From positions 1-64,000 of the forward strand of contig CASEKF010000036.1 of the NCBI GenBank assembly GCA_949288455.1: DNA of 64,000 nt. The letters are read 5' to 3'. Position numbers and translations under genes: made by a program. Within the stretch, counting starts at the first letter, position 1. Each line of letters starts with the position of its first letter. The notes under the pieces were generated by a model. That model was not told the DNA's origin, did no database searches, and saw only the letters and a program-made list of their open reading frames with translations. This DNA comes from an uncultured bacterium (GTDB lineage Bacteria; Vulcanimicrobiota; CADAWZ01). Positions 8,356-17,630 of the stretch are shown one piece after another.

Positions 8356-9017
8356 GAGATATTTTTTCAAACGGCGTACCGTCACTTATTACCGAAATGT
8401 CTTCCGGTATCGTCATACTTATTTTTAACGCTATTATTCTTTCATTACAAGGCAACGTCGGAGTCGCAGGTTACGGTATAGTCGCAAATATTTCTCTTGT
8501 CGTGATTGCAATATATACTGGAATAGCCCAAGGTATCCAACCTATAATCAGCGGCAACTTTGGCGCAGGTAACTCAAAAAATGTACATAGCATATTAAAA
8601 TATGCGCTGACTACAATGCTGATTATATCTTCTATAATTTTTGCAAGCATATTTTTTGGAGCTTGCTTTATTACGGCAATCTTCGACAGCGAGCAAAATA
8701 AACTTCTGCAAACTATTGCAATACAAGGATTAAGACTGTATTTTATTGCTTGTCCGTTCGTTGGTTTCAATGCGATTATCTCTGTTTATTTTACTTCGAC
8801 GGGGTATGCTCTTCCGGCTCATATCGTTTCGCTAATACGAGGATTTGTCGTAACGGTTCCTATAACGTTTATTTTGTCCGCTGTTGCAGGGATGATAGGC
8901 GTATGGTGTGCTTTCCCGGCAACAGAATTAATTGCTACGATAACGGGTATTATATTTTATTATAAAAACAAAAAAGAGAAAGTGTCAAAATATAAAAAAT
9001 TAGTTTCGAGAAGTTAA
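8304..9017 (+). pseudogene. MATE-family efflux transporter, C-terminal part in the -1 frame
   Basis: This is the second half of the same MATE transporter. Family-like features include 'DIFSNGVPSLITEMSSGIVILIFN', 'GIAQGIQPIISGNFGAGN' and five to six further membrane helices, ending in a basic tail. It has no start codon of its own near the junction with a ribosome binding site; the internal ATG at 8217 lies inside the N-terminal half. It is therefore either the product of a -1 slip at the A8 run or the dead remainder of the gene. No other damage is visible, which argues for recent or only apparent inactivation. Confidence 0.75.
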
Positions 9018-9419
9018 AATAGAAAACGCAACCTTGCTAAATTACGAAATTATTTTAGAAATTGCCAAACGGACTATCTTTAGGCCGACTATATTCAGCG
9101 CATACAAAATAATTTAAAATGTTAAATCTACATATAAGAATAGCCGAAACTTTTTGCTTGCTAATAATTTTATATGCCAGAATAAAATACCTATCTATGA
9201 CTCCATAAGGATCTTTTAATTGTGAACGCGCGACAGAAAAGCTTAAACAACGTAAAACAAGAAGGAACGGTAAGGCGTTCAAACTGTACCGTTCCACAAT
9301 ATTACGAACTTTTTATCAAAAGCGGCATTAAAGTATCTCTAAAATACAATCGATATATTTTTATAAAAAGAAAAGTTAAAAAATGTACACTTTGCCATCG
9401 CTAATTTCATAATAATGGC
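9018..9419. other. Gap after the MATE gene, hairpin but no gene
   Basis: Short open frames on both strands here have no recognisable domain and no good ribosome binding site. GGAACGGTA (9264-9272) and TACCGTTCC (9287-9295) form a 9-bp stem with a 14-nt loop. The stretch may mark the edge of the accessory block that begins with the TetR gene. Confidence 0.4.
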
Positions 9420-10487
9420 TCAATTTTCAGATATCCAAAGATACATAAACTTAGGAATTCTCGCTCCAATCAATTCTCTTAAAGAAGGATACGGTTCCCT
9501 ATTAGCCGCAGATTCAAATAATTCTTGAAAATAGCTAGTTTTATATTTGCATGAAACTAATTGAGCCGATGATAGCTTAGCTAATTCTTTAGCCTTGTTA
9601 AAAGCGTCTTCTTTATAACCTATTCCGTCTATCAATTTCAATTTAAGCGCTTGAGACCCCGTATATACTCGTCCGTCCGCCAATTTTGCTATTTCTTGCC
9701 TGGTCAGCTTGCCCGTTCTACCTTGAGCTACGACGTCTACAAATCTACTCCACATTTCCTGAACTATTTCCTGAAAAATTTTTCTTTCGCCAGAAGTCAT
9801 CTTCCGCGTAAAACTGCCCATATCCTTATAACTATCCGTACCGTCGAAACGTTTAGAAGTTATTACATTCCATTTTATTCCCAGATTATTAAAAAGCTTT
9901 TCCATTTCCACAAACTGAGATATCACCCCTATGCTTCCTACAAGAGAAGTTTCGGTAGCCATAATGTAATCTCCGGCTGAAGCTAGGTAATACCCTCCTG
10001 AAGCGGCTATATCCTGGCAAAATACAACTATAGGAAACTTTCTTTTCATTTTTAAATTTCGTATGTCTTTCCATATAATATCTGTCGCCGTAATTCCTCC
10101 GCCGGGACTATTAATAGTCAAAAGAACAGCTTTTATATCTTTATTAGAATCGGCTATCTCAAGTTCTTGCTTAACTCTTAAAATCAAATTTTTTTTGATA
10201 TTCTGAGTCGGTTCGTCCATGATGGTTCCATATATCGAAATTTCAAGAACTTTATTTTTGCTGCTTTTATCGCCCATTACATACGTTAAATTTTGATCCA
10301 TATTGAAAATATTATCCGTAGAGGGTTTTGACGAAGAAGCTCCTATATATGACAGAAGCAAAATAAAATTTATAATAGCGCTTCCACAAAGCATAAAACA
10401 AACCAATATGAATCCCCAAAACCATCCGCTTAGTTTTGTCTGCTTAGGCTTGTTTGATAAGCCGTTAATTTGAGCTTGATTATTCAC
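9420..10487 (-). CDS. sppA: Signal peptide peptidase SppA (S49 family)
   Basis: A membrane-bound serine protease that degrades cleaved signal peptides, about 355 residues. The GTG at 10487 was chosen because AAGGTGG lies 5-6 nt upstream; an in-frame GTG at 10496 overlaps that site. One membrane helix lies near residues 25-50. The catalytic serine is in 'DIAASGGYYLA' and the lysine in 'ITSKRFDG', with the family block 'LLTINSPGGG' before them. The length fits the short, single-domain SppA of many bacteria rather than the 67-kDa duplicated form of enterobacteria. Confidence 0.93.
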   Translation of the reverse strand: MNNQAQINGLSNKPKQTKLSGWFWGFILVCFMLCGSAIINFILLLSYIGASSSKPSTDNIFNMDQNLTYVMGDKSSKNKVLEISIYGTIMDEPTQNIKKNLILRVKQELEIADSNKDIKAVLLTINSPGGGITATDIIWKDIRNLKMKRKFPIVVFCQDIAASGGYYLASAGDYIMATETSLVGSIGVISQFVEMEKLFNNLGIKWNVITSKRFDGTDSYKDMGSFTRKMTSGERKIFQEIVQEMWSRFVDVVAQGRTGKLTRQEIAKLADGRVYTGSQALKLKLIDGIGYKEDAFNKAKELAKLSSAQLVSCKYKTSYFQELFESAANREPYPSLRELIGARIPKFMYLWISEN

Positions 10488-10675
10488 CGTTACCACCTTC
10501 TTAAAACAATCTTAATGAAATTTGATATTAAATAATTAATATTCCCTTTCTAATAAAGGATCCCTGTATTTAAAAACAGAAAGAATCTTACGGAATCTTC
10601 CCTTTTGTAAACGAGGGTTAACATTTAACGCAAAAAGCTAATTTTGCATATTTAATAAATAAGGAAGTATATATT

Positions 10676-12181
10676 ATGTTATCTAAGCTGCTATCTTTTA
10701 TGAGGCCTCTTCCCGACGCAGAACAAAAAGTGCCGGAGCATCTAGTTCACAAAACTTATAAAATGTGGCGTATCAGAATGTTTTTAGGAATGTATATCGG
10801 ATATGTCGTTTTCTATTTTACGAGAAAAAACGAATCGTTTGTCCGTCCGTTGTTCGGAGACGCTATGGGTATGACGGTGATAGAGCTGGGCATTCTAGGA
10901 ACCATAATGTACGTAACTTACGGAATAGGTAAATTTTTAAACGGACTTTTAGCCGATAGATGCAATATAAAAGTATTTATGGCGACAGGGCTTTTAGGAG
11001 CGTCTATCGTAAATATATTCTTTCCTTTTTCGCCATGTCTGTGGGTTCTATACGTCTTGTGGGGACTAAACGGCATTTTTCAGTCTATGGGTTTTCCTCC
11101 TATAGCTAAAGGATTAGTTCATTGGTACGCCCCGAAAGAAAGAGCCACGATGTGGACTCTATGGTCTTCTTCTCACACTTGCGGAGCTTTTCTAATAGGA
11201 GTTATAGCCTCTTTTTTCCTGGCGTCTAATAATTGGCAAGCCGTCTTCTACGTTTCAGGCATTATAGGACTTATCACTTCCATCGGCATATTGCTTACGC
11301 TCACCGATAGGCCCCAGTCCGTAGGACTTCCTAAAATCGAAGATTATAAAAATGATCAAATGCCCGTCAAACCGGAGCCCGGATTAACGCATGGCCAAAT
11401 TTTAATGAAATACGTTTTGAAAAACCGTTTTCTATGGTTATTGGCATTCGCATATGTTTTCGTGTATTTCGTACGTTTTGCAACGTTAGATTGGACGACT
11501 AAATTTATGGTAGACAGAGGTTTCACAGACGAAGCCGCAGCTTTATATCTCACGGCAATGCCTTTATTAGGCATATTTGGAGGTATCGTAGCAGGATGGA
11601 TTGCGGATCGATTTTTTCAAGGCAGATGTTCGCAAATAAATATAATTTATCTAATCTTATTGGCAATTTCCATATGGGGTTTCTATAAATATTCGGCGGT
11701 AGACAACACTTTTGCCAACTTATTCTTTCTGGGAGCCATAGGTTTTCTCGTAGACGGTCCTCAAAATTTAGTCGGAGGAGTTCAAACATCACGCGTAACC
11801 GTACAACAAGCGGCCTCTGCGGCGACCGGATTTACCGGAATGTTCGGCTATCTCGGCGCGGTTCTTTCCGGAGTCGGAGCCGCTCTTATCATAAACAAAT
11901 TTGGATGGGGAGGCTTCTTTACTTCATGTGTTATAGCCTGTATAATATCTATCTTTCTAATAGCCATGACGCGAACACAAGAAGAAGCTCCTAAAGAGAA
12001 CTCTAAAACTCAGGATGAAACTTTCGGAGCTAATTCCGAAAAATCCATGGAAACGCAAGAACAAAACTCGGATCCAACTATAGCGTCAGAAAAAAACGAC
12101 GATCAGAACGAAAGCGAAAACAACGCGGAAATAACCGAAAATAAAGAAACTTCAGAGAACACGGACAATGAGAAAAAATAA
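10676..12181 (+). CDS. MFS transporter of the organophosphate:phosphate antiporter family
   Basis: A 501-residue inner-membrane transporter with about 12 helices. The stretch 'GYVVFYFTRKNESFVRPLF' and the 'KERATMWTLWSSSHTCGAF' block resemble GlpT/UhpT/UhpC proteins, which exchange sugar phosphates or glycerol-3-phosphate for phosphate. The substrate cannot be told. The last 50 or so residues form an unusual hydrophilic tail rich in Glu, Asn and Lys, without similarity to the family. AAGGAAG lies upstream of the ATG. The 3' end overlaps the DTW-domain gene by 14 nt, so the two are co-transcribed. Confidence 0.88.
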   Translation: MLSKLLSFMRPLPDAEQKVPEHLVHKTYKMWRIRMFLGMYIGYVVFYFTRKNESFVRPLFGDAMGMTVIELGILGTIMYVTYGIGKFLNGLLADRCNIKVFMATGLLGASIVNIFFPFSPCLWVLYVLWGLNGIFQSMGFPPIAKGLVHWYAPKERATMWTLWSSSHTCGAFLIGVIASFFLASNNWQAVFYVSGIIGLITSIGILLTLTDRPQSVGLPKIEDYKNDQMPVKPEPGLTHGQILMKYVLKNRFLWLLAFAYVFVYFVRFATLDWTTKFMVDRGFTDEAAALYLTAMPLLGIFGGIVAGWIADRFFQGRCSQINIIYLILLAISIWGFYKYSAVDNTFANLFFLGAIGFLVDGPQNLVGGVQTSRVTVQQAASAATGFTGMFGYLGAVLSGVGAALIINKFGWGGFFTSCVIACIISIFLIAMTRTQEEAPKENSKTQDETFGANSEKSMETQEQNSDPTIASEKNDDQNESENNAEITENKETSENTDNEKK

Positions 12182-12755
12182 AACCGCAGTTAGATGTCCC
12201 ATATGCGGTTTTAAAGAAGGAATGTGCATATGCGGCGAATTGCCACGAGTGAATTTAAACGTACAATTAATATTAGTACAACATACGCTTGACGCAATAA
12301 AACCTTCTAATACAGGCAATATAATCCAAGCTATAACGTCTTGTAAAGTCATAAGATATGGGGGAAGCAAAAACGAGCGGCTAGAAGCCGAACAAATAGC
12401 CGACTTAGGCTTAATTCTCTATCCTGCGGCTTCAGCTCTAACTTTATCGAGAGAACTTTGGGAAATCAAAGGACGACCGCCTTTGATAGCGATAGACGGA
12501 ACTTGGAAACAAGCGGCCAGAGTCGCTTCTAAACTAAAAAAAACGTCTTCAAGCGAAAACTTTGTAAAACTTAGAGGAAATTTCAAATCTTTTTACAGAC
12601 TTAGAAATTCGGGTATGGCAAATAGACTTTGCACAGGAGAAGCCATATCTGAGGCTCTTAAAATACTTGGAGAAGACGCTGAAAAAATAGATATGGGATT
12701 AAGTCTGTTTATTGAAAAAAACCTGAAGCTGCGAGGCAAACTTAATAAAATCTAA
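12168..12755 (+). CDS. DTW-domain protein (tRNA-uridine aminocarboxypropyltransferase family)
   Basis: The protein has 195 residues. N-terminal cysteines (CPICGFKEGMCIC) precede the DTW domain with the name motif in 'IDGTWKQAARV' (about residue 110) and the downstream 'FYRLRNSGMANRLCTGEA' block. Members such as TapT/TuaA make acp3U in tRNA from S-adenosylmethionine. Its start lies inside the end of the MFS gene, so expression is probably coupled. Confidence 0.88.
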   Translation: MRKNKTAVRCPICGFKEGMCICGELPRVNLNVQLILVQHTLDAIKPSNTGNIIQAITSCKVIRYGGSKNERLEAEQIADLGLILYPAASALTLSRELWEIKGRPPLIAIDGTWKQAARVASKLKKTSSSENFVKLRGNFKSFYRLRNSGMANRLCTGEAISEALKILGEDAEKIDMGLSLFIEKNLKLRGKLNKI

Positions 12756-12819
12756 AAGTTTTTTTCATAGCGACATACTCTTAACGCAAACAAACGCGAA
12801 TTTTCTCCTAGAACAGACA

Positions 12820-12876
12820 AAAAGACCTTCCGCCGACTAAGCTTCCAAAAGGAGCTTAGTCGGCGGAAGGTCTTTT
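12820..12876. terminator. 23-bp hairpin between convergent genes
   Basis: Arms 12820-12842 and 12854-12876 are perfect inverted repeats (AAAAGACCTTCCGCC...). They are flanked by A- and T-runs so that either strand can terminate. The right arm overlaps the stop codon of rng, and the left side follows the DTW gene. Confidence 0.85.
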
Positions 12877-14548
12877 AATCTTTTATCACCGCAGTCGCAA
12901 CGTTTTCTGAAACGGACGTTATATAAACTCCAAGATTTTCTCCTACTCTATTTCCGGCGCCTTTAACGTCTACAAGAGTTCTGCCGCATACTCCCATACC
13001 GTCGGTAACGTCAATGCCAAAAACGTCGATAATGTCTACGTTTATGTTTTCGCCAATCTGAAGTATCGGAAGATATTTATATACGTTTTTCTCGCTTACG
13101 CCTTCTACTTTTATTTTTTCTAAATGAAGATCTAAATTAGCCCTTAGGATAATCCTCTTTCCCGTAATTTTCTCAAGTCTTTCTACTCCTTCGCCTTCAT
13201 AGCCTAAAAGCTCTACCGTAAGCTTAGGATGAGTTTCGACTATTAAAGTTTCATAATGAGTTTCAGACGCCGTCTTTTTAACTTCTCGCTCGCATTTAAG
13301 CCTCATGGAAGTTATTGAATATATTCTGCCTCTTCCGTTGCAGTAAGGACAGGAAGACCGCAGATATTCGTCAAGATCTTTATTAACTCTTTTTCTTGTT
13401 ATCTGTACTAATCCAAGCTCCGTCATTCCTACAAGATGAGTTTTAGTATGATCCTTTTTCAACTCGTTCTGAAGATGTTCCAGCAATTTTAGACGTTCTT
13501 CTTCCGTATCCATATCGATGAAATCTACGATGATTATTCCTCCGATATCCCTAAGTCTAAGCTGTCTGGCTATCTCTGGCACAGCCTCCATATTTATTTT
13601 TAAAATAGTATCGCTCAAACTGTTTTTACCGACATATTTTCCTGTATTTACGTCTATCACAGTCAAAGCTTCGGTCTTGTCTATTATAAGAAAACCTCCG
13701 GAATCCAGCCAAACTCTCCGCCTTAAAGCTTTTTCTATCTCCGTGTCCAAATTATAAGCGTCGAAAAGATCTTTATTCCCTGAATAAAGGACAACATGAC
13801 TTTTCAACTCGGGAGAACTGATGTCCAAAATATCCATAATCTTATCATAATCAGGCTTAGAATCGACAATAAGCCTATTTATGTCTGCGGTAAAAAGATC
13901 TCGTACGATTTTCGAAACTAAAGTCAATTCTTGATGTATTAAAAAAGGAGCTCTTTTTTTAGAAGCGCAAACGTTGATTTTCTCCCAAAGCTTGAGCAAA
14001 TATTTAAAATCTTTTTCTAATTCCTGATGAGTTTTGCCTTCGGCGGCCGTCCTCACGATAATACCGTAATTTTCGCCCTTTATGCTTTCGGCGACTCTGC
14101 GCAGACGCTCTCGCTCGACTTCGTCTTCAATTCTTCTCGAAATTCCTACGTATTGGGCGAGAGGCAAAAACACAAGATATCTTCCCGGTAAAGTTATGTG
14201 AGTCGTAACTCTCGCTCCTTTCATGCCCCAGGATTCTTTTGTCACCTGAACCATAGTCTCCTGATTTATTTTAACAAAATCTTTTATCGACATAGTTTTA
14301 AAATCTGCCGGAATATCTTCCCCTAACATTGCGGAGGCGTCGTCCATACACAGAAAAGCGTTTCTCTCTAACCCTATGTCGACGAAAGCGGCCTGCATAC
14401 CGGGTAAAATATTAGCTACCTTACCTTTATATATGCCTCCTATAAGACGATCTTCTCTGGAAATATAAATTTCCATTAATTTACCGTCTTCTATAACGGC
14501 CGCGCGAGTTTCGTTTTCGTCTATATTGACAAGAATTTCTTTATACAT
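12875..14548 (-). CDS. rng: Ribonuclease G/E family endoribonuclease
   Basis: Single-strand RNA endonuclease acting in rRNA maturation and mRNA decay. The ATG at 14548 gives the usual N-terminus (MYKEILVNI) and has GGGG 9 nt upstream; a GTG 15 nt earlier is less likely. An S1 domain lies at about 35-120, and the catalytic aspartates are in 'LTVIDVNTGK' and 'IIIVDFIDM'. The zinc-link CPYCNGRG follows at about residue 400. At about 557 residues it is RNase G-sized, without the long RNase E scaffold tail. It starts just before the end of the radical-SAM gene, as in many bacteria where the two are neighbours. Confidence 0.93.
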   Translation of the reverse strand: MYKEILVNIDENETRAAVIEDGKLMEIYISREDRLIGGIYKGKVANILPGMQAAFVDIGLERNAFLCMDDASAMLGEDIPADFKTMSIKDFVKINQETMVQVTKESWGMKGARVTTHITLPGRYLVFLPLAQYVGISRRIEDEVERERLRRVAESIKGENYGIIVRTAAEGKTHQELEKDFKYLLKLWEKINVCASKKRAPFLIHQELTLVSKIVRDLFTADINRLIVDSKPDYDKIMDILDISSPELKSHVVLYSGNKDLFDAYNLDTEIEKALRRRVWLDSGGFLIIDKTEALTVIDVNTGKYVGKNSLSDTILKINMEAVPEIARQLRLRDIGGIIIVDFIDMDTEEERLKLLEHLQNELKKDHTKTHLVGMTELGLVQITRKRVNKDLDEYLRSSCPYCNGRGRIYSITSMRLKCEREVKKTASETHYETLIVETHPKLTVELLGYEGEGVERLEKITGKRIILRANLDLHLEKIKVEGVSEKNVYKYLPILQIGENINVDIIDVFGIDVTDGMGVCGRTLVDVKGAGNRVGENLGVYITSVSENVATAVIKD

Positions 14549-14553
14549 AATCG

Positions 14554-17076
14554 CTAACCCCACGGTTCAATTTGTTTTTTCCCATCCAATCGATACAAAG
14601 ACAGCCTTTCTATAGTCCAACCTTTCGCGCCAAATCCCTCCAACGAAAGAAAATCGGTTATTTCGGCAGGTCTAAGACTTCCTTGACGACATATAGAGGC
14701 GTCCAACAGAAAAACTTTATGTTCGGCGTCAAACGAAAGACTACTGATATAAGGTCTTATATTTACAGTTTTATCTTTTCTGGAAACAAGCAGCTCTTCT
14801 CTACTATTAATTTCCATAATAATTTTTTTAGCTTTATCATCGTCGAAATAACCTTCCGGTTTCAAAAGCCAAACGGAACCGTCCATTATCTCAGTCACCG
14901 GCTTTTGATCTAAAGATATTTTCCTAACTTCTAAAATGTCAACGCCGCTACCTGACGCGCTTGCAAGTTTATTCTTAACAAGCTCCACGGGAATATTTTC
15001 GAGCAACTCAAGATCAATCCATTCGGAACGGCTTATTATTCCAAGTCCCAAAGCAGGTCCTGGAACAAGCTTCATTCTAGGATGAAATCCTTTTGTGTAA
15101 GCTGCGGGCAATTCGGCTCTTCTTATGATCCTTTGAAAAGTTCTAAGCATATCCAGATGTGAAATAAGTCTGATTTCTTCATTTTTTGAATACTTTATCC
15201 TATATTTAGCCTCGGTCTTTCCGTTAAATAAAGGATCTCCTATATCATAGTCGATATCGGAAATCTTTAAATCGGAAACTCGACTCTGTATAACCGGACG
15301 CACTTCAGAATCGCAGCAGCCGCAGCCCTTGCAAGAATTACGACAATCTTCAGTCACAACAGCTTCCGAGGCCTTTTTATATTCCTCTTTCAAAAAAGCC
15401 CTTAACTTAGGTTCGGTCATATAATCCCATGGCAAAGGTTCCAACGCGTCTCTGGAAACAGTATAAATATCAGGATCAATCCCGCAGTCTTTAAAAGCCT
15501 CCATCCATTTTGAAAACTTGAAGCAATCGCTCCAACCGTCAAATCCGCAGCCTAATTCGAAAGCTTTAACTAACACTTTGGACAAGCGCCTGTCTCCTCT
15601 CGCAAAAACGGCTTCGAGAAAACTTAACTCAGGTTCATGAAATTTTAACGTTATTTTGCCATGTTTAAGCGTTCGTTTTAACTTCGCCTGAATTTCTCTA
15701 ATAGCCGCTATATTAATAAATTTGGCGCGCTGAAAAGGCGTTTGAGGTTTAGGCACAAAGGAAGAAAACGACAAAGTTAACCTAAGCCCGGTTTCCCTTA
15801 AGATTTTCCATACTAAACTTATAATGCCGTCTATATCAGAATCGTCTTCAAAAGGAAGACCTATAAGAAAATAGAGCTTCAGCGCCGTCCAACCGGCGGC
15901 TTTAGCGTCTTTGGCTATCGCAAGGACGTCGTCTTCGCTGCTGCCTTTATTTACTACGGCTCTCATCTTGGCCGTTCCTACTTCAGGCGCAAACGTAAGC
16001 GAAGAACGCCGAAATTTTTGCACCAAGCCGGCTAATTCCAGAGAAAAAGCGTCGGTTCTTAAACTTGGAAGAGACAATTCGATATATTTGTCTCTATAGC
16101 GCTTTTGAATTTTCGAAATTAAGCGAGCTATCTGAGAATGATCCGTACAGGAAAGAGATACTAAAGACGCCTCTTCATACCCTGAATGTTTGACCGATTC
16201 TTCAAGAAGAGAGAGTAATTTCCCAACGCTTCTCTCTCTGACGGGCCTATAGTAAAAACTTGCCTGACAAAATCGGCATCCTCTAGTACAGCCCCTAGAT
16301 ATTTCCAACATTATCCTATCATGAATCGTCTCTATATAATTAACGGGAGAGGCGCATGGGAAAAAGGCGTCGTCTAACGACGCGATTATTCTCCTTGATA
16401 TAAATTCGGGAGTATCGGCATGTAAAGACTCCAATTTTAAAAACCTGCCTGAATCGTCGTATGCGGGCCTATAAAAGGACGGAACGTATACTCCCTTAAT
16501 TTTGGAAGCTTCAGAGAGAAAATGCGATTTATCGCGAGATGATTTTTTGCACGCGGCTAATAAATCGGCGACTTCAACTACCGCTTCTTCGCCGTCTCCA
16601 ACTATAAACAAATCAAAAAAATCAGCTATCGGCTCAGGGTTAAAAGTACAAGATCCTCCTCCTATAACTAAAGGAAAAGAATCGTCTCTATCTTTGGAGT
16701 ATAAAGGGATACCCGCCAAATTAAGAGTCGTCAATATGTTGGAATAACACATTTCATAAGGTAAAGTAAACCCTAATATATCAAATTCTTTCAAAGGCTT
16801 TTTCAAATTAAGAGAAAAAAGCGAAACTTCATTTTCCTTTAATTTTTCGATTAAATCGATCCAAGGCACAAAAACTCTATCTACGAGATACGACTCATTT
16901 TGTTCCAAAACTCCGGCTATAATCTTTAAACCTAATCCGGATTGCCCTATTTCATACGTATCTGGAAAGGCCAGAGCTATTTTTAAGTCGGATTTTTCCC
17001 AATCTCTATGTTTTAAATTATATTCGGCTCCTATATATCTGCCCGGTTTTTCACATAATTCAAATATTTTATCCAT
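14554..17076 (-). CDS. B12-binding/radical-SAM protein fused to a DUF2344 domain
   Basis: About 840 residues. The N-terminal two-thirds match the TIGR03960 family of radical-SAM proteins with a B12-binding-like region; the cluster motif is CTRGCRFCQASFYYRP. A cysteine cluster 'CRNSCKGCGCC' follows, then a C-terminal DUF2344/TIGR03936 domain ('YSKNEEIRLISHLDMLRTFQR', 'KGFHPRMKLVPGPALGLG'). This fusion next to rng is common; the substrate is unknown, though an RNA-related role is often guessed from context. The ATG at 17076 was chosen because an upstream extension would run into the RNase P RNA gene. The ribosome binding site is weak. Confidence 0.9.
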   Translation of the reverse strand: MDKIFELCEKPGRYIGAEYNLKHRDWEKSDLKIALAFPDTYEIGQSGLGLKIIAGVLEQNESYLVDRVFVPWIDLIEKLKENEVSLFSLNLKKPLKEFDILGFTLPYEMCYSNILTTLNLAGIPLYSKDRDDSFPLVIGGGSCTFNPEPIADFFDLFIVGDGEEAVVEVADLLAACKKSSRDKSHFLSEASKIKGVYVPSFYRPAYDDSGRFLKLESLHADTPEFISRRIIASLDDAFFPCASPVNYIETIHDRIMLEISRGCTRGCRFCQASFYYRPVRERSVGKLLSLLEESVKHSGYEEASLVSLSCTDHSQIARLISKIQKRYRDKYIELSLPSLRTDAFSLELAGLVQKFRRSSLTFAPEVGTAKMRAVVNKGSSEDDVLAIAKDAKAAGWTALKLYFLIGLPFEDDSDIDGIISLVWKILRETGLRLTLSFSSFVPKPQTPFQRAKFINIAAIREIQAKLKRTLKHGKITLKFHEPELSFLEAVFARGDRRLSKVLVKAFELGCGFDGWSDCFKFSKWMEAFKDCGIDPDIYTVSRDALEPLPWDYMTEPKLRAFLKEEYKKASEAVVTEDCRNSCKGCGCCDSEVRPVIQSRVSDLKISDIDYDIGDPLFNGKTEAKYRIKYSKNEEIRLISHLDMLRTFQRIIRRAELPAAYTKGFHPRMKLVPGPALGLGIISRSEWIDLELLENIPVELVKNKLASASGSGVDILEVRKISLDQKPVTEIMDGSVWLLKPEGYFDDDKAKKIIMEINSREELLVSRKDKTVNIRPYISSLSFDAEHKVFLLDASICRQGSLRPAEITDFLSLEGFGAKGWTIERLSLYRLDGKKQIEPWG

Positions 17077-17187
17077 AAATACAAACAAACTTTCTTTATA
17101 AAAATGTAATTTTATATAATATTTTAAATATTTTACAAAATCGCAAAAAAATTGACAGGATATCATTAAAAATAATATGATATAGTC

Positions 17188-17560
17188 AAAGAGCAGAGCG
17201 AGCGATCGCGTAAGCGCAGAATGTAAGCGCATATGAGGAAAGTCCGGGCTCCATAGGGCGGAATGCCGGATAACGTCCGGTAGAGGCGACTCTCAGGATA
17301 GCGCAACAGAAATAAAACCGCCGATATTTTCGGTAAGGGTGAAACGGCGAGGTAAGAGCTCACCGGCGACGCAGTAATGCTTCGGCCAGGCAAACCCCAT
17401 TCGGAGCAAGACCTAATAGGAAACGGAGAAATCCATCGGCTGCCCGTCGAATGTTTCGGGTACGGTCGCTAAAGATTGAAAGTAATTTCAATCTCAGATA
17501 AATGATCGCTGCCTTTTTGCTACAAAAGGATACAGAACCCGGCTTACAGCTCTGCTCTTT
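17188..17560 (+). ncRNA. rnpB: RNase P RNA, bacterial type A
   Basis: The catalytic RNA that matures the 5' ends of tRNAs. P1 pairs AAAGAGCAGAGC (17188-17199) with GCTCTGCTCTTT (17549-17560). Conserved blocks are in order: GAGGAAAGTCCGGGCTCC, the ACAGAAA segment, GGTGAAACGGCGAGGTAAGAG, AGGCAAACCCC, and near the 3' end GATACAGAACCCGGCTTACAG. A hairpin terminator follows at 17580. Confidence 0.96.
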
Positions 17561-17579
17561 CGATCTATATGAATCGTTT

Positions 17580-17627
17580 GACAAACGCTAATTATAGCGA
17601 CTTAAATAGTTATAATTAGCGTTTGTC
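17580..17627. terminator. 17-bp hairpin shared by rnpB and the PASTA gene
   Basis: GACAAACGCTAATTATA (17580-17596) pairs perfectly with 17611-17627 around a 14-nt loop. It lies between the 3' end of rnpB and the 3' end of the convergent PASTA gene at 17631. Confidence 0.8.
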
Positions 17628-17630
17628 TCC

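Noticed and set aside
9055-9404. Two overlapping open frames on opposite strands (80 and 60 codons)
   Set aside because: Neither has a domain, a good ribosome binding site or a partner; they share a hairpin region.
17077-17232. N-terminal extension of the B12/radical-SAM protein
   Set aside because: It would run into the RNase P RNA gene; family similarity begins at the ATG at 17076.
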